A program made the position numbers and the translations under genes. A stretch of 56,928 nucleotides of DNA from the NCBI GenBank assembly GCA_018061645.1, contig JAGOTT010000008.1, forward strand, positions 1 to 56,928, written 5' to 3'. The notes under the pieces were generated by a model that saw only the letters and a program-made list of their open reading frames with translations, was not told the origin of the DNA and did no database searches. This document shows, piece by piece, positions 34,851 to 42,248 of the stretch. Positions within the stretch are counted from its first letter, which is position 1. Each line of letters begins with the position of its first letter. This DNA comes from Candidatus Moraniibacteriota bacterium. GTDB lineage: Bacteria; Patescibacteriota; Minisyncoccia; Moranbacterales; UBA1568.

Positions 34851-34921
34851 GCAGGTTTCGAGTCGCACCTGAAAAAACGGCTCGCGGAGAAATGTGTAAC
34901 GGCACGTTTCTCCTCTCAATT

Positions 34922-34977
34922 GAGATTTCAACCCCTTGTCATTCCGGACTTGATCCGGAATCCAGAATTGAAGTCTC
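34922..34977 (+). repeat. Third intercistronic hairpin, with REP-like sequence in its loop
   Basis: GAGATTTCAA (34922-34931) pairs with TTGAAGTCTC (34968-34977), and ATAGGGA follows, matching the two hairpins at 34266 and 34534. The loop holds the palindrome at 34938-34965, as if the palindrome had been inserted into an existing hairpin. Confidence 0.6.
34938..34965. repeat. REP-like palindrome 1
   Basis: GTCATTCCGGA-CTTGA-TCCGGAATCC is an imperfect palindrome of a kind seen across many bacterial genomes. Five more GTCAT...ATCC elements occur in this window. Confidence 0.8.
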
Positions 34978-35020
34978 ATAGGGATACCATCCATTCGAAA
35001 CGTACACAGGAGATGAAGCG

Positions 35021-35260
35021 ATGAGAATCGTCATGGTGAAGTTGTCAAAGAAGTGCTTTGCGGAGAGCGGGGACATCATGGATGTTCTGAAAGAGAAATA
35101 TCCGGATGCCGTGCATTGGCTTCGGAATGAAAGCCAGATTCCATCTTCATTGGAATCACTGGGGTGGACCATTCAAAAGCTGGAACGGACGCATGTGCAG
35201 GTCGGCGTATACCTCGTTCCTTGTATGGTCATCGAAGTCGATGATTGGGTTCCGAAATGA
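35021..35260 (+). CDS. Small protein of unknown function (79 aa)
   Basis: I do not recognise this 79-residue protein. It has three parts: a beta-prone start (MRIVMVKLSKKCFAE), a helix (IMDVLKEKYPDAVHWL) and a beta-prone end (QVGVYLVPCMVIEVDDWVPK). That would suit a small alpha/beta fold. The ribosome site caggagatgaagcg precedes the ATG. It is the last gene of the array that starts at 33664 and is followed by a REP-like element, a 32-bp palindrome and a terminator. Confidence 0.65.
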   Translation: MRIVMVKLSKKCFAESGDIMDVLKEKYPDAVHWLRNESQIPSSLESLGWTIQKLERTHVQVGVYLVPCMVIEVDDWVPK

Positions 35261-35303
35261 AAAGTTTGGGCGACTCTCAAATGAGGTCGCCTTTTTCTTT
35301 TTC

Positions 35304-35331
35304 CTGGATCCCGGATCGAGTCCGGGATGAC
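35304..35331. repeat. REP-like palindrome 2
   Basis: GGATCCCGGA-TCGAG-TCCGGGATGAC is the inverse orientation of the element at 34938, with small differences. Confidence 0.8.
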
Positions 35332-35357
35332 AAGGGGAAGGTGTTTGTCTGGAGTAT

Positions 35358-35389
35358 CTTTCAATAAACTTTATAAAGTTTATTGAAAG
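35358..35389. repeat. Perfect 32-bp palindrome
   Basis: CTTTCAATAAACTTTA is followed at once by its exact reverse complement, with no spacer. Its outer bases echo the TTTCAAT/ATTGAAA arms of the intercistronic hairpins upstream. It may form a cruciform or an RNA hairpin at the end of the array transcript. Confidence 0.85.
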
Positions 35390-35393
35390 ACAG

Positions 35394-35419
35394 AAAACCG
35401 GCCCGCGAGCCGGTTTTTC
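35394..35419. terminator. Bidirectional terminator between small-gene array and yebC
   Basis: AAAACCGGC/GCCGGTTTTT with a short loop ends the array on the + strand and yebC on the - strand. Confidence 0.85.
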
Positions 35420-35447
35420 TTTAATCTTTATTCTCAAATCTCCATTT

Positions 35448-36164
35448 TCATTCCAAATTGTCCCAGACGGTCTGGATGTCCTGATGGTCGTCGAGGAGCT
35501 CGTAGAGGCGTTCGTATTTTTCCTTGTCCTCATCGGAAAGTTCGGTGGTCTGGGTCGGGCGATAAGAAAGCGCTGCGGATTCGATGGTGAATCCTGCCTT
35601 CTCGAGTGATTCCTTCACGGACTGGAGTTCTTCCGGTTTCGTGTAGACGGCGAGGGAGTTGTCCTCGATGACGACATCGTCGGCACCGGCTTCGATGGCG
35701 GTGAGCTCGGCTTCATCTGAGTTCTTTCCGTTGAGCGGGGCGGCTATTTCGCCGACAGCTTGGAACATATAGGCGACGGCACCTTCGGCGACCATTTTCC
35801 CGCCGTTTTTCGTGAGGAGTGTCCGGATCTCGCCTAAGCTGCGATTGCGGTTGTCGGTGGCGACCCCGATGAGGAGCGCGACCTGTCCCGGGCCGTAGGC
35901 TTCGTAGACGAGCTCCTCGATTTCGGCGCCGTCCTTGGATTCGCCGGTGCCGACCTTGATCGCGCGTTCGATGCGATCTTTCGGCATGTTCACCGAGCGG
36001 GCGGTCTCGACCGCAAGCCGGAGTTTGAAGTTCATGCCGGGGTCGCCTCCGTGTTTGGCGGCGATGGTGATAAGTCTGCCGACTTTGGTGAAAATGGCGC
36101 CTCGTTTGGCGTCGTTGAGACCTTTTTGGCGGTGGGTTGTGGCCCAGTGGGAGTGTCCGGACAT
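35448..36164 (-). CDS. yebC: YebC/PmpR family protein
   Basis: A 238-residue YebC-family protein. MSGHSHWATTHRQKGLNDAKRGAIFTKVGRLI is the family N-terminus. Further signatures are MPKDRIERAIKVGTGE, YEAYGPGQVALLIGVATDNRNRSLGEIRTLLTKNGGKM, and the acidic end DEDKEKYERLYELLDDHQDIQTVWDNL. Members act as DNA-binding regulators and, as shown for some homologues, as translation factors that rescue ribosomes stalled at prolines. The start is the ATG of MSGHSHW. Next to ruvB it keeps the common yebC-ruv neighbourhood. Confidence 0.96.
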   Translation of the reverse strand: MSGHSHWATTHRQKGLNDAKRGAIFTKVGRLITIAAKHGGDPGMNFKLRLAVETARSVNMPKDRIERAIKVGTGESKDGAEIEELVYEAYGPGQVALLIGVATDNRNRSLGEIRTLLTKNGGKMVAEGAVAYMFQAVGEIAAPLNGKNSDEAELTAIEAGADDVVIEDNSLAVYTKPEELQSVKESLEKAGFTIESAALSYRPTQTTELSDEDKEKYERLYELLDDHQDIQTVWDNLE

Positions 36165-36249
36165 ATGAGAAATGAAAAAAGGAAAAATCAAAATGGAAAA
36201 TGTTTCGGAAAAGTACCGAAAACCAGAGATTGTTGAAGAAATAAAAAAG

Positions 36250-36284
36250 AAAGCGATTCCATCGTAGCCGAAGAATCGCTTTTT
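36250..36284. terminator. Terminator between the PH-domain gene and yebC
   Basis: AAAGCGATTC and GAATCGCTTT form a 10-bp stem flanked by A- and T-runs. Confidence 0.8.
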
Positions 36285-36309
36285 ATCAAGATTTTCCTTC
36301 CAAAGTGAT

Positions 36310-36900
36310 TCAGGCACGCTTGCGGCGCTGCATGTCCTCGAGAATGCCGACGGCGTCCTCAAGGTCGTCCTCCTTGGCACCCTGGGCGAGACGCATGACG
36401 AGATCCTTGACCGCGACCGGGTCGGGAACGTTGCGGAAAATGAAGCGGGGGACTTCGCTTGCGCTCTGGACGTAGACTTCGCCGAAGCCGAGGACGCTCT
36501 GAAGGAGTCCTTCGACCTCGCTCGTCACGTCTTGCACTTTGGAGAATGAGACCTCGCTTATGTGTCTTATGAACAACCCTTTCTGCTCGATGTTTATGAT
36601 ACGTTCGTTCGTGATGATCCAGACATCGAACCAGACGTCGATCCAGACGAGGAAAACGAAGATGAAGAGAAGCAGGAAAAAGGTGTTTTCGATGAGAAGT
36701 GCGATGAGACTGTTTTCGCCCTCGAACGCGGCAGGAAAGAGTGAGGGGAACAGGAAAAATCCGAAAAGAAGGAGCGCGGCGAGGAACGCCGCCATGAAAA
36801 GATGTGACGCGATATCGAACCAGTGTCGGTGGAGGACCTTGATGATCATCTCTCCCTGTCTGGTGCCAGCGAGCTTGTGTACGTTCTCGATTTCTACCAT
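36310..36900 (-). CDS. Membrane protein with bacterial PH domain
   Basis: A 196-residue protein. After about 20 cytoplasmic residues there are two membrane helices (HLFMAAFLAALLLFGFFLFPSLF and LLIENTFFLLLFIFVFLVWIDVWFDVWIITN). The domain after them, NERIINIEQKGLFIRHISEVSFSKVQDVTSEVEGLLQSVLGFGEVYVQSAS, is the bacterial PH-like (bPH2/YdbS) fold. Such proteins are membrane-bound and of poorly known role. Its ATG overlaps the stop of the preceding 80-residue membrane protein (ATGGTAG), so the two are translationally coupled. Confidence 0.8.
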   Translation of the reverse strand: MVEIENVHKLAGTRQGEMIIKVLHRHWFDIASHLFMAAFLAALLLFGFFLFPSLFPAAFEGENSLIALLIENTFFLLLFIFVFLVWIDVWFDVWIITNERIINIEQKGLFIRHISEVSFSKVQDVTSEVEGLLQSVLGFGEVYVQSASEVPRFIFRNVPDPVAVKDLVMRLAQGAKEDDLEDAVGILEDMQRRKRA

Positions 36901-37136
36901 ACGCTTCTCTGTGTCATTTGTGGTTCGAATACGATGGAATCCCAGTTGATGCGGAAGAATATGATCGCGTTCAGCCCGAGCAGAATGGTGAGTCCGGAGA
37001 GAAAAATCATATTTCCCCAAAATGCGTTCTTTTTCGAAAGCGAATACTTCGATATGTGGTACACGACAAAGAGCGCCGCCACGACGATGGCGAGAAAGAA
37101 GAGGAGATAGAGAAGGGAAAGTATCTGCTGGATCAT
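36894..37136 (-). CDS. Small two-helix membrane protein (80 aa)
   Basis: An 80-residue protein with two hydrophobic helices (LLYLLFFLAIVVAALFVVYHI and MIFLSGLTILLGLNAIIFF) joined by a basic loop (SKYSLSKKNAFWG). No family is recognised. It lies 29 bp after ruvB and overlaps the start of the PH-domain gene by 7 bp, so it probably works with that protein. Confidence 0.75.
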   Translation of the reverse strand: MIQQILSLLYLLFFLAIVVAALFVVYHISKYSLSKKNAFWGNMIFLSGLTILLGLNAIIFFRINWDSIVFEPQMTQRSVW

Positions 37137-37165
37137 TTTTTGTTTTTCTTATTCTAGCACATCCG

Positions 37166-38179
37166 TCACAAAAGTTTGTCCTGGTGGTTTTCAGGCATCT
37201 CCATACCGATGTGGGTGTAGCCTTCGGGGGTGACGACGCGGCCGCGCGGGGTGCGGGCGAGGAACCCGAGTTGGATGAGGTACGGTTCGTAGACGTCCTC
37301 GATCGTCTCAATCTCTTCTCCTGTGACGGCGGCGAGCGTCTGGACGCCGACGGGTCCGCCACGGAATTTACCAGCAATGGCGGAGAGGATATTCCGGTCG
37401 GTCGGTTCGAGGCCGATCTCGTCGACCTCGAAGAGCGAGAGCGCTTCGCGGGCGATGTCGTGGGAAATGTCCGTGTGACCGTGGATTTCGGCGAAGTCGC
37501 GGACGCGTTTCAGGAGCCGGTTCGCGACGCGCGGCGTAGCGCGGCTTGCCTTGGCGACCGAATCCGCTCCCTCGTCGCCGATCCCGATTCCGAGGATGCG
37601 CGCCGATCGGGAGATGATGGATTTCATCTCGTCGTGCTCGTAGAATTCGAGGCGATGGGTCGAGCCGAACCGGTTGCGGAGGGGATTGGAGATGGAGCCG
37701 AGGCGGGTCGTCGCGCCGATGAGCGTGAACCGCGGCAGGTCGAGTTGGATGGTGCGTGCGGACGGTCCTTTGCCGATGATGATGTCGAGCTTGTAGTCCT
37801 CCATCGCAGGGTAGAGGACTTCTTCGATGACCTTGTTGAGACGGTGGATCTCGTCAATGAAGAGGACGTCACCCGGTTCGAGGTTCGTGAGAATGGAGCC
37901 GAGGTCGCCGACGCGTTCGATCGCGGGACCGGAGGTGATGCGGATATTGACGCCCATCTCCTTGGCTATGATGTGTGCGAGCGTCGTCTTGCCGAGACCG
38001 GCCGGGCCGTAGAGGAGGATATGATCGACGCTTTCGCCGCGCCGCTTCGCCGCCTCGATGAAGATGCCGAGGTTCCGTTTGATCTTCTCTTGTCCGACGT
38101 ACTCCGAAAAATGCTGCGGGCGCAGTGTCGTGTCGAGGACGACATCCTCTTCTTCGGTCGGTTCCGGGGAAGTAATCAT
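37166..38179 (-). CDS. ruvB: Holliday junction branch migration helicase RuvB
   Basis: A 337-residue RuvB, the AAA+ motor of branch migration. [20 protein letters not shown] opens the protein. Walker A is [17 protein letters not shown], Walker B is [11 protein letters not shown], and the Arg finger region is [25 protein letters not shown]. The winged-helix end has [41 protein letters not shown], which is family-typical. It is the first gene of a run with the two-helix protein and the PH-domain protein. RuvA is not in the window. Confidence 0.97.
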   Translation of the reverse strand: MITSPEPTEEEDVVLDTTLRPQHFSEYVGQEKIKRNLGIFIEAAKRRGESVDHILLYGPAGLGKTTLAHIIAKEMGVNIRITSGPAIERVGDLGSILTNLEPGDVLFIDEIHRLNKVIEEVLYPAMEDYKLDIIIGKGPSARTIQLDLPRFTLIGATTRLGSISNPLRNRFGSTHRLEFYEHDEMKSIISRSARILGIGIGDEGADSVAKASRATPRVANRLLKRVRDFAEIHGHTDISHDIAREALSLFEVDEIGLEPTDRNILSAIAGKFRGGPVGVQTLAAVTGEEIETIEDVYEPYLIQLGFLARTPRGRVVTPEGYTHIGMEMPENHQDKLL

Positions 38180-38242
38180 ACTTGACTTCTTGGCTTTATT
38201 CAGGGAAAATATCAGAATAATATATTGTCATAGTAGCACGTC

Positions 38243-38271
38243 TTGACAGGAATACAAAGCCGTGCTATCAT
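38243..38271 (+). promoter_or_regulatory. Promoter of the structured RNA gene
   Basis: TTGACA (38243-38248), a 17-bp spacer ending TGC, and TATCAT (38266-38271): an almost ideal extended -10 promoter. TGTCA (38226-38230) and TGACA (38244-38248) also form a spaced inverted repeat. Confidence 0.8.
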
Positions 38272-38277
38272 GCGGGG

Positions 38278-38582
38278 TCGCGTTGAAAAGCGGCGTTGTT
38301 TTTTTACGAGGAACGAACGGATCGTTCACCTGCAGGCAAATTGGGGATTACTATCTTTTATCCTCAAAATGGGAGCTTCAATTCCGCACTTTCTTCCGAA
38401 AGTGAAGGAGGGTTCGCTCTTCCGGAAGGAAGTGCGGACGTCCAGACCGGGTTGGGGGGTTTCGGCTCTCCCTCTCCTCGACACTGCTCCTTCCCGAGAT
38501 GTCCTTGATGTCTCGGCTTGCCTGCAGCTGAACGGTTCTTTGAGATGAAAGGGCTCCCTCTCGGGGCCCTTTTCATTTTTTT
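38278..38582 (+). ncRNA. Structured non-coding RNA of about 300 nt, family unknown
   Basis: This interval has its own near-consensus promoter and ends in a strong terminator (38548-38582), yet holds no convincing gene. The RNA folds on a long closing stem: CGTTCA (38323-38328) with TGAACG (38529-38534), a single C/C mismatch, then CTGCAGGCAA (38330-38339) with TTGCCTGCAG (38518-38527). Inside is a 15-bp hairpin (38384-38398 with 38423-38437, one G-U pair) and a CCGAGA/TCTCGG hairpin near 38494-38516. The overall shape, one long rod enclosing smaller hairpins, recalls 6S RNA, but I see no sequence match to 6S, SRP RNA, tmRNA or RNase P RNA. An open frame through it exists but breaks no structure and has no ribosome site. 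Confidence 0.65.
38548..38582 (+). terminator. Terminator of the structured RNA
   Basis: AAAGGGC..CC and GG..GCCCTTTT form a stem followed by CATTTTTTT. Confidence 0.85.
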
Positions 38583-38636
38583 CCGGAGACGGTACGATGT
38601 ATCGTTGTAATGCCATCGTAAGAAATCGGAATCACT

Positions 38637-39044
38637 ATGCGGAGAACAGATATAGATATGAACGATCACGTGATCGTGAGGCGCTCGAGCGCCGGGCTCG
38701 GTCTGTATGCGGCCCGGGATTTTTCCCGTGGCGAGGCTGTCATCGAGTACGTCGGGAAGCGGCTCAAAGGGGATCATGGGAAACGGAATCTGTATATCTT
38801 CAATGTCGATCGCGAGTGGGACATCGACGGGAGTCCGCGATGGAACACCGCCCGATACATCAACCATTCCTGCAAGCCGAACTGCGAGGCGGTGAACGAT
38901 GACAATCGGATATTCATCGTCGCGAAACGGAAAATCCGCGCGGGCGAGGAGCTCGCCTACGATTACGGCGAGGAATACTTCAAGGAATACATCGAGCCGA
39001 AAGGATGTCGGTGCGTCCGGTGTGATAAGACAGCCAGCAAATAG
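38637..39044 (+). CDS. SET-domain protein (putative lysine methyltransferase)
   Basis: A 135-residue stand-alone SET domain. SSAGLGLYAARDFSRGEAVIEYVG is the N-terminal SET strand pair that binds S-adenosylmethionine. ARYINHSCKPNCEA is the pseudoknot NHSCxPN motif, and GEELAYDYGEEYF carries the catalytic Tyr. The end, KGCRCVRCDK, has a CxC-x2-C pattern like a post-SET zinc site. SET proteins transfer methyl groups to lysine side chains. Bacterial copies are patchily distributed and their targets are mostly unknown. It follows the RNA gene on the same strand; a weakly purine-rich stretch precedes the ATG. Confidence 0.9.
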   Translation: MRRTDIDMNDHVIVRRSSAGLGLYAARDFSRGEAVIEYVGKRLKGDHGKRNLYIFNVDREWDIDGSPRWNTARYINHSCKPNCEAVNDDNRIFIVAKRKIRAGEELAYDYGEEYFKEYIEPKGCRCVRCDKTASK

Positions 39045-39075
39045 CGGTCAACAAAAAACAGGAAACGAAGAATAG

Positions 39076-39104
39076 AAATCCACGGCGTATGCCGTGGATT
39101 TTTA
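39076..39104. terminator. Bidirectional terminator between the SET gene and the tandem PilB gene
   Basis: AAATCCACGGC and GCCGTGGATTTTT form an 11-bp stem with a GTAT loop. Confidence 0.9.
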
Positions 39105-39137
39105 CTACCAACTACATACCACTTACCACCGATCATC

Positions 39138-42100
39138 CTATTCTTCCGTGACGCGTTCAATTTCTGAAAGTGTCGTCTTGCCTTCGAGGACGGCGAGGAC
39201 GCCGTCTTCCTCGATCGTGAGCATGCCTTCCTCTTTCCCGATCCGACGGACGTCGTCCGCAATAGGGCTGCTGTTCAATGTGTTCGCGATGTCTCTGGTA
39301 ACGGGAAGGATTTCCGAAAGCATCATCTGTCCGGAATAGCCGGAACCGTCGCATCGTTCGCATCCGACGGATTCGAATACGTCGCGCGTTTTCGGTACGA
39401 CGACCCCCGCCTTTTCCGAGATGCCTGAAAGTATGCGCTCGATGAGTTCGAGGGATCGTCCGTCGGGGACCGTCTTCTTCTTGCAATGATCGCACAGTTT
39501 TCGGACGAGACGGACTCCGGCGATCATCGTTCCGGCGTTTGCGAAATCCTCGCTTCCTATGCCGAATCCGGAGAGTCGTGTCGCGGCGAGCGCGGCACTG
39601 TTTCCCTGCATGCTTCCGAACACGAGGTGTCCGGTAAGGGCTCCTTCGCTCGCGGCTATCGCGGCCTCCCGTTCCCGTATCTCGCTTATGAGGAGTGCGT
39701 TCGGGCTCTGTCTTAGGAGTGCGCGGATCGCCTCCGAAAAGGAATATCCTTCCGCATCGTTCACCTGGGTCTGGAGCGCTCCGGGAATCCGACGTTCTAT
39801 CGGGTCTTCGACGGTTACGATCTTGGTGTCGGGCGTGTTGAGCGAGATGAGAATGTCATAGAGAAGAGTCGTCTTCCCCGATCCGTCCGGTCCGGAAACG
39901 ATGAAAAGTCCCGACGGCTTCCGGCAGAACGATCGGATCGTTCCGAGATGGGTTTCGCGGAGACCGATGTCGTCGAGTCCGACCTCCTCCTGTTTCCCTG
40001 TGATCTTTATCATCACCGTTTCCCCGTATCCGCCGAGCGCCACCGAGACGCGCGCGTCGATGGTTTCCGCTCCGGACTCTTCCTCGCCGAACCGGAAGGA
40101 AAAACGGCCTTCGCGTACCCCCGGCTTCGCTTCCTGCGGCATTCCGGCAAGGTGCTTGATTTCCCCGATGACCGCCTGATAATTCTCCGTCCGGATGGTC
40201 CCTGCCGGTTCCAGGGCGCCGTTTCTCCTGAAGCGGAAAGTCGCCTCCTCCTCGCCGGGTTCGAAGTGGATCTCGCTCGCTTTCCGGGCGGCTGCGCCGG
40301 CAAGAATCGCCTGGGCGATCTTTTCGAGCGGGAGCGATCGGAGATATTCGGAGAATGAATCACCGCTCCCGCTTGCCTTCGCGGCCTCGGCCGCGAGCGT
40401 CGCGTTCATGGATGACTTCGCCGACAACGAATCCGGAGAGAGGCTGAGGTAGAGTTCTTCGAGGAAATCTTCCTGCCCGGTCGCCCGCCAGACTTCCTCC
40501 ATGGTCGTGATGCCCTGGAGCGCCTTCAGTATCCCGTCCTGAAGCATTGTTACCATGCCGTCCTCGAGCGCGGCCTTCGCAAGCTCTTTTTCGGTGCCGA
40601 GCTCGAGGATGAGCGTCTCGATCCGTTTCGAGAAAGAAAATATCTCGAATATCCCGATACGACCCCGATATCCGCTGAAATTGCACTGCGCGCATCCCTT
40701 CGCCCGCCAAAGTTCCTCGGTCTGTGTGGGAACATCTATCTTCGCCTTGGGCGAGATGAGCGACAGGAGACGCTTGAGATTTTTCGTCGTCTCCTCCGCC
40801 GGGATGTATGATTCCTTGCAGTGGTCGCAGAGCTTCCGGACGAGTCGTTGGCCGATGATGACGTTTATCGAGGAAGCGATGAGCGACGGCTTCACTCCCA
40901 TTTCGATGAGCCGCGGGATGGCTCCCGGTGCCGTGTTCGCATGGATGGTGGAGAGGAGGAGATGTCCGGTGAGCGCCGCGTTCACGGAGATGTCGGCCGT
41001 CTCCTCGTCGCGGATTTCGCCGACGAGGACGACGTCCGGATCCTGCCGTACGACGGCGCGGAGCGCGGAACCGAACGTGTAGGTCCTGTCTTTCGATACC
41101 TCGGTCTGGACGATGCCGGGAATCTGATATTCGATCGGATCCTCGATAGTGATGATCTTGATGTCCGGCTTGTTGATGGTATGAAGAAGGCTGTAGAGCG
41201 TCGTGGTCTTTCCCGATCCGGTCGGGCCGGTGTTGAGGATCATGCCGTGAGGCTTCTGTGCCTCGTGCATGATCTTGTCGTATGTTTCGCCGTTTATGCC
41301 GAGCGTATGTATGTCGAGTAGAACACTCTCGGCGTTCAGGATACGCATGTTGATATTTTCCCCATGGTTTCCCGGAATGATGTTCACACGAAGGTCGATC
41401 TTTCTGTCGCCGAGTTCGATGCTGAAATGTCCGTCCTGTGCGCGGTCCCGGACGTTGATTTTCATGTGCGAAAGCATCTTCACGCGGGAGAGCGTGAGTC
41501 GGTAGACGTCCTTCGAGAAGGTGCCGATATCCTGGAGCATGCCGTCGATGCGATACCGGAGCCGGGTCGCGGTCTCGGTCGGTTCGATATGGATGTCGCT
41601 TGCACGGAGCTTGTTCGCGCCGGCGAGCACGATCTCGATCGTCTGCGACACCGGGATATTCGATGAGTCTTTCAGCTTGAGGAGTTCGCCGAAATCTTCC
41701 TCGAACTTCTTGAGGTCGTCGCCTTTGAGTGAGACCCGCCAGAGATCGAGGCTCTCGAGCACCGGTGCGTTCTCGTATGCGTGCCAGACTTTCTCGAGCG
41801 ACTGTGCCGATACGACGTATGATTCTATCTTGAGTCCGTTTTCTTTCGCTTTGTTCCCGACGAAGGTCTTTGCCGTCTCATCAGTCGGGTCTGCGAATGC
41901 GACCCGGACCCTCGACCCGGACCGTTCGAACGCGGCTACCCGGTGCTTTCTCGCTTCTTCTTCCGGTATGATCGTGATCACTTCCTCATTCGCGGGAAAT
42001 ACCTGGAGATCGATATAAGGTAGCCCGAGACTCGCCGCAAGCCGCGATGCTTCCTCTTCCTGCGACACGGCGGACAGCTTTCGGATCACTTCGCCGGTCT

Positions 42101-42155
42101 TCTCCGCCTTTTCGTCGCGCCAATTCTGCGAGGACTGTTGTATGATCTTGACCAT
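39138..42155 (-). CDS. Tandem PilB/GspE-type ATPase fusion, second unit degenerate
   Basis: A 1005-residue protein made of two type II/IV secretion ATPase units. Unit 1 is complete: an N1-like region (1-150), ASDIHIEP (Asp box, ~186-192), Walker A GPTGSGKTT (310-318), Walker B DPDVVLVGEIRDEE, His box STIHAN, and a zinc site CDHCKE with CAQCNFSGY. Unit 2 repeats this with ASEIHFEP (~627-633), Walker A GPDGSGKTT (755-763) and a zinc site CDHCKK with CERCDGSGY. Its Walker B reads SPNALLISEIRERE, losing the Asp residues, and its His box reads GSMQGN. Unit 1 likely powers pilus extension or secretion; unit 2 may be structural. PilB proteins are usually about 570 residues with one unit. No other pilus genes are in the window. 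Confidence 0.92.
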   Translation of the reverse strand: MVKIIQQSSQNWRDEKAEKTGEVIRKLSAVSQEEEASRLAASLGLPYIDLQVFPANEEVITIIPEEEARKHRVAAFERSGSRVRVAFADPTDETAKTFVGNKAKENGLKIESYVVSAQSLEKVWHAYENAPVLESLDLWRVSLKGDDLKKFEEDFGELLKLKDSSNIPVSQTIEIVLAGANKLRASDIHIEPTETATRLRYRIDGMLQDIGTFSKDVYRLTLSRVKMLSHMKINVRDRAQDGHFSIELGDRKIDLRVNIIPGNHGENINMRILNAESVLLDIHTLGINGETYDKIMHEAQKPHGMILNTGPTGSGKTTTLYSLLHTINKPDIKIITIEDPIEYQIPGIVQTEVSKDRTYTFGSALRAVVRQDPDVVLVGEIRDEETADISVNAALTGHLLLSTIHANTAPGAIPRLIEMGVKPSLIASSINVIIGQRLVRKLCDHCKESYIPAEETTKNLKRLLSLISPKAKIDVPTQTEELWRAKGCAQCNFSGYRGRIGIFEIFSFSKRIETLILELGTEKELAKAALEDGMVTMLQDGILKALQGITTMEEVWRATGQEDFLEELYLSLSPDSLSAKSSMNATLAAEAAKASGSGDSFSEYLRSLPLEKIAQAILAGAAARKASEIHFEPGEEEATFRFRRNGALEPAGTIRTENYQAVIGEIKHLAGMPQEAKPGVREGRFSFRFGEEESGAETIDARVSVALGGYGETVMIKITGKQEEVGLDDIGLRETHLGTIRSFCRKPSGLFIVSGPDGSGKTTLLYDILISLNTPDTKIVTVEDPIERRIPGALQTQVNDAEGYSFSEAIRALLRQSPNALLISEIREREAAIAASEGALTGHLVFGSMQGNSAALAATRLSGFGIGSEDFANAGTMIAGVRLVRKLCDHCKKKTVPDGRSLELIERILSGISEKAGVVVPKTRDVFESVGCERCDGSGYSGQMMLSEILPVTRDIANTLNSSPIADDVRRIGKEEGMLTIEEDGVLAVLEGKTTLSEIERVTEE

Positions 42156-42248
42156 ATGTTCTTTTCGATTGATCGTTTCAAAACAAAAACAGGAACATTC
42201 GTTCCCATTGTAACGGAAAAGAAGAAACGGAGAAAGGATGTGTCGGTA

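Noticed and set aside
38297-38548. 92-codon open frame inside the structured RNA
   Set aside because: It has no ribosome site, ends in the terminator region, and the base-paired arms explain its sequence better than coding.
38243-38582. tmRNA, RNase P RNA, SRP RNA or classical 6S RNA at the structured RNA locus
   Set aside because: The tRNA-like ends of tmRNA, the conserved P4 region of RNase P RNA and the GGAAGG/AGCAG tetraloop context of SRP RNA are not found; 6S-like shape alone is not enough.
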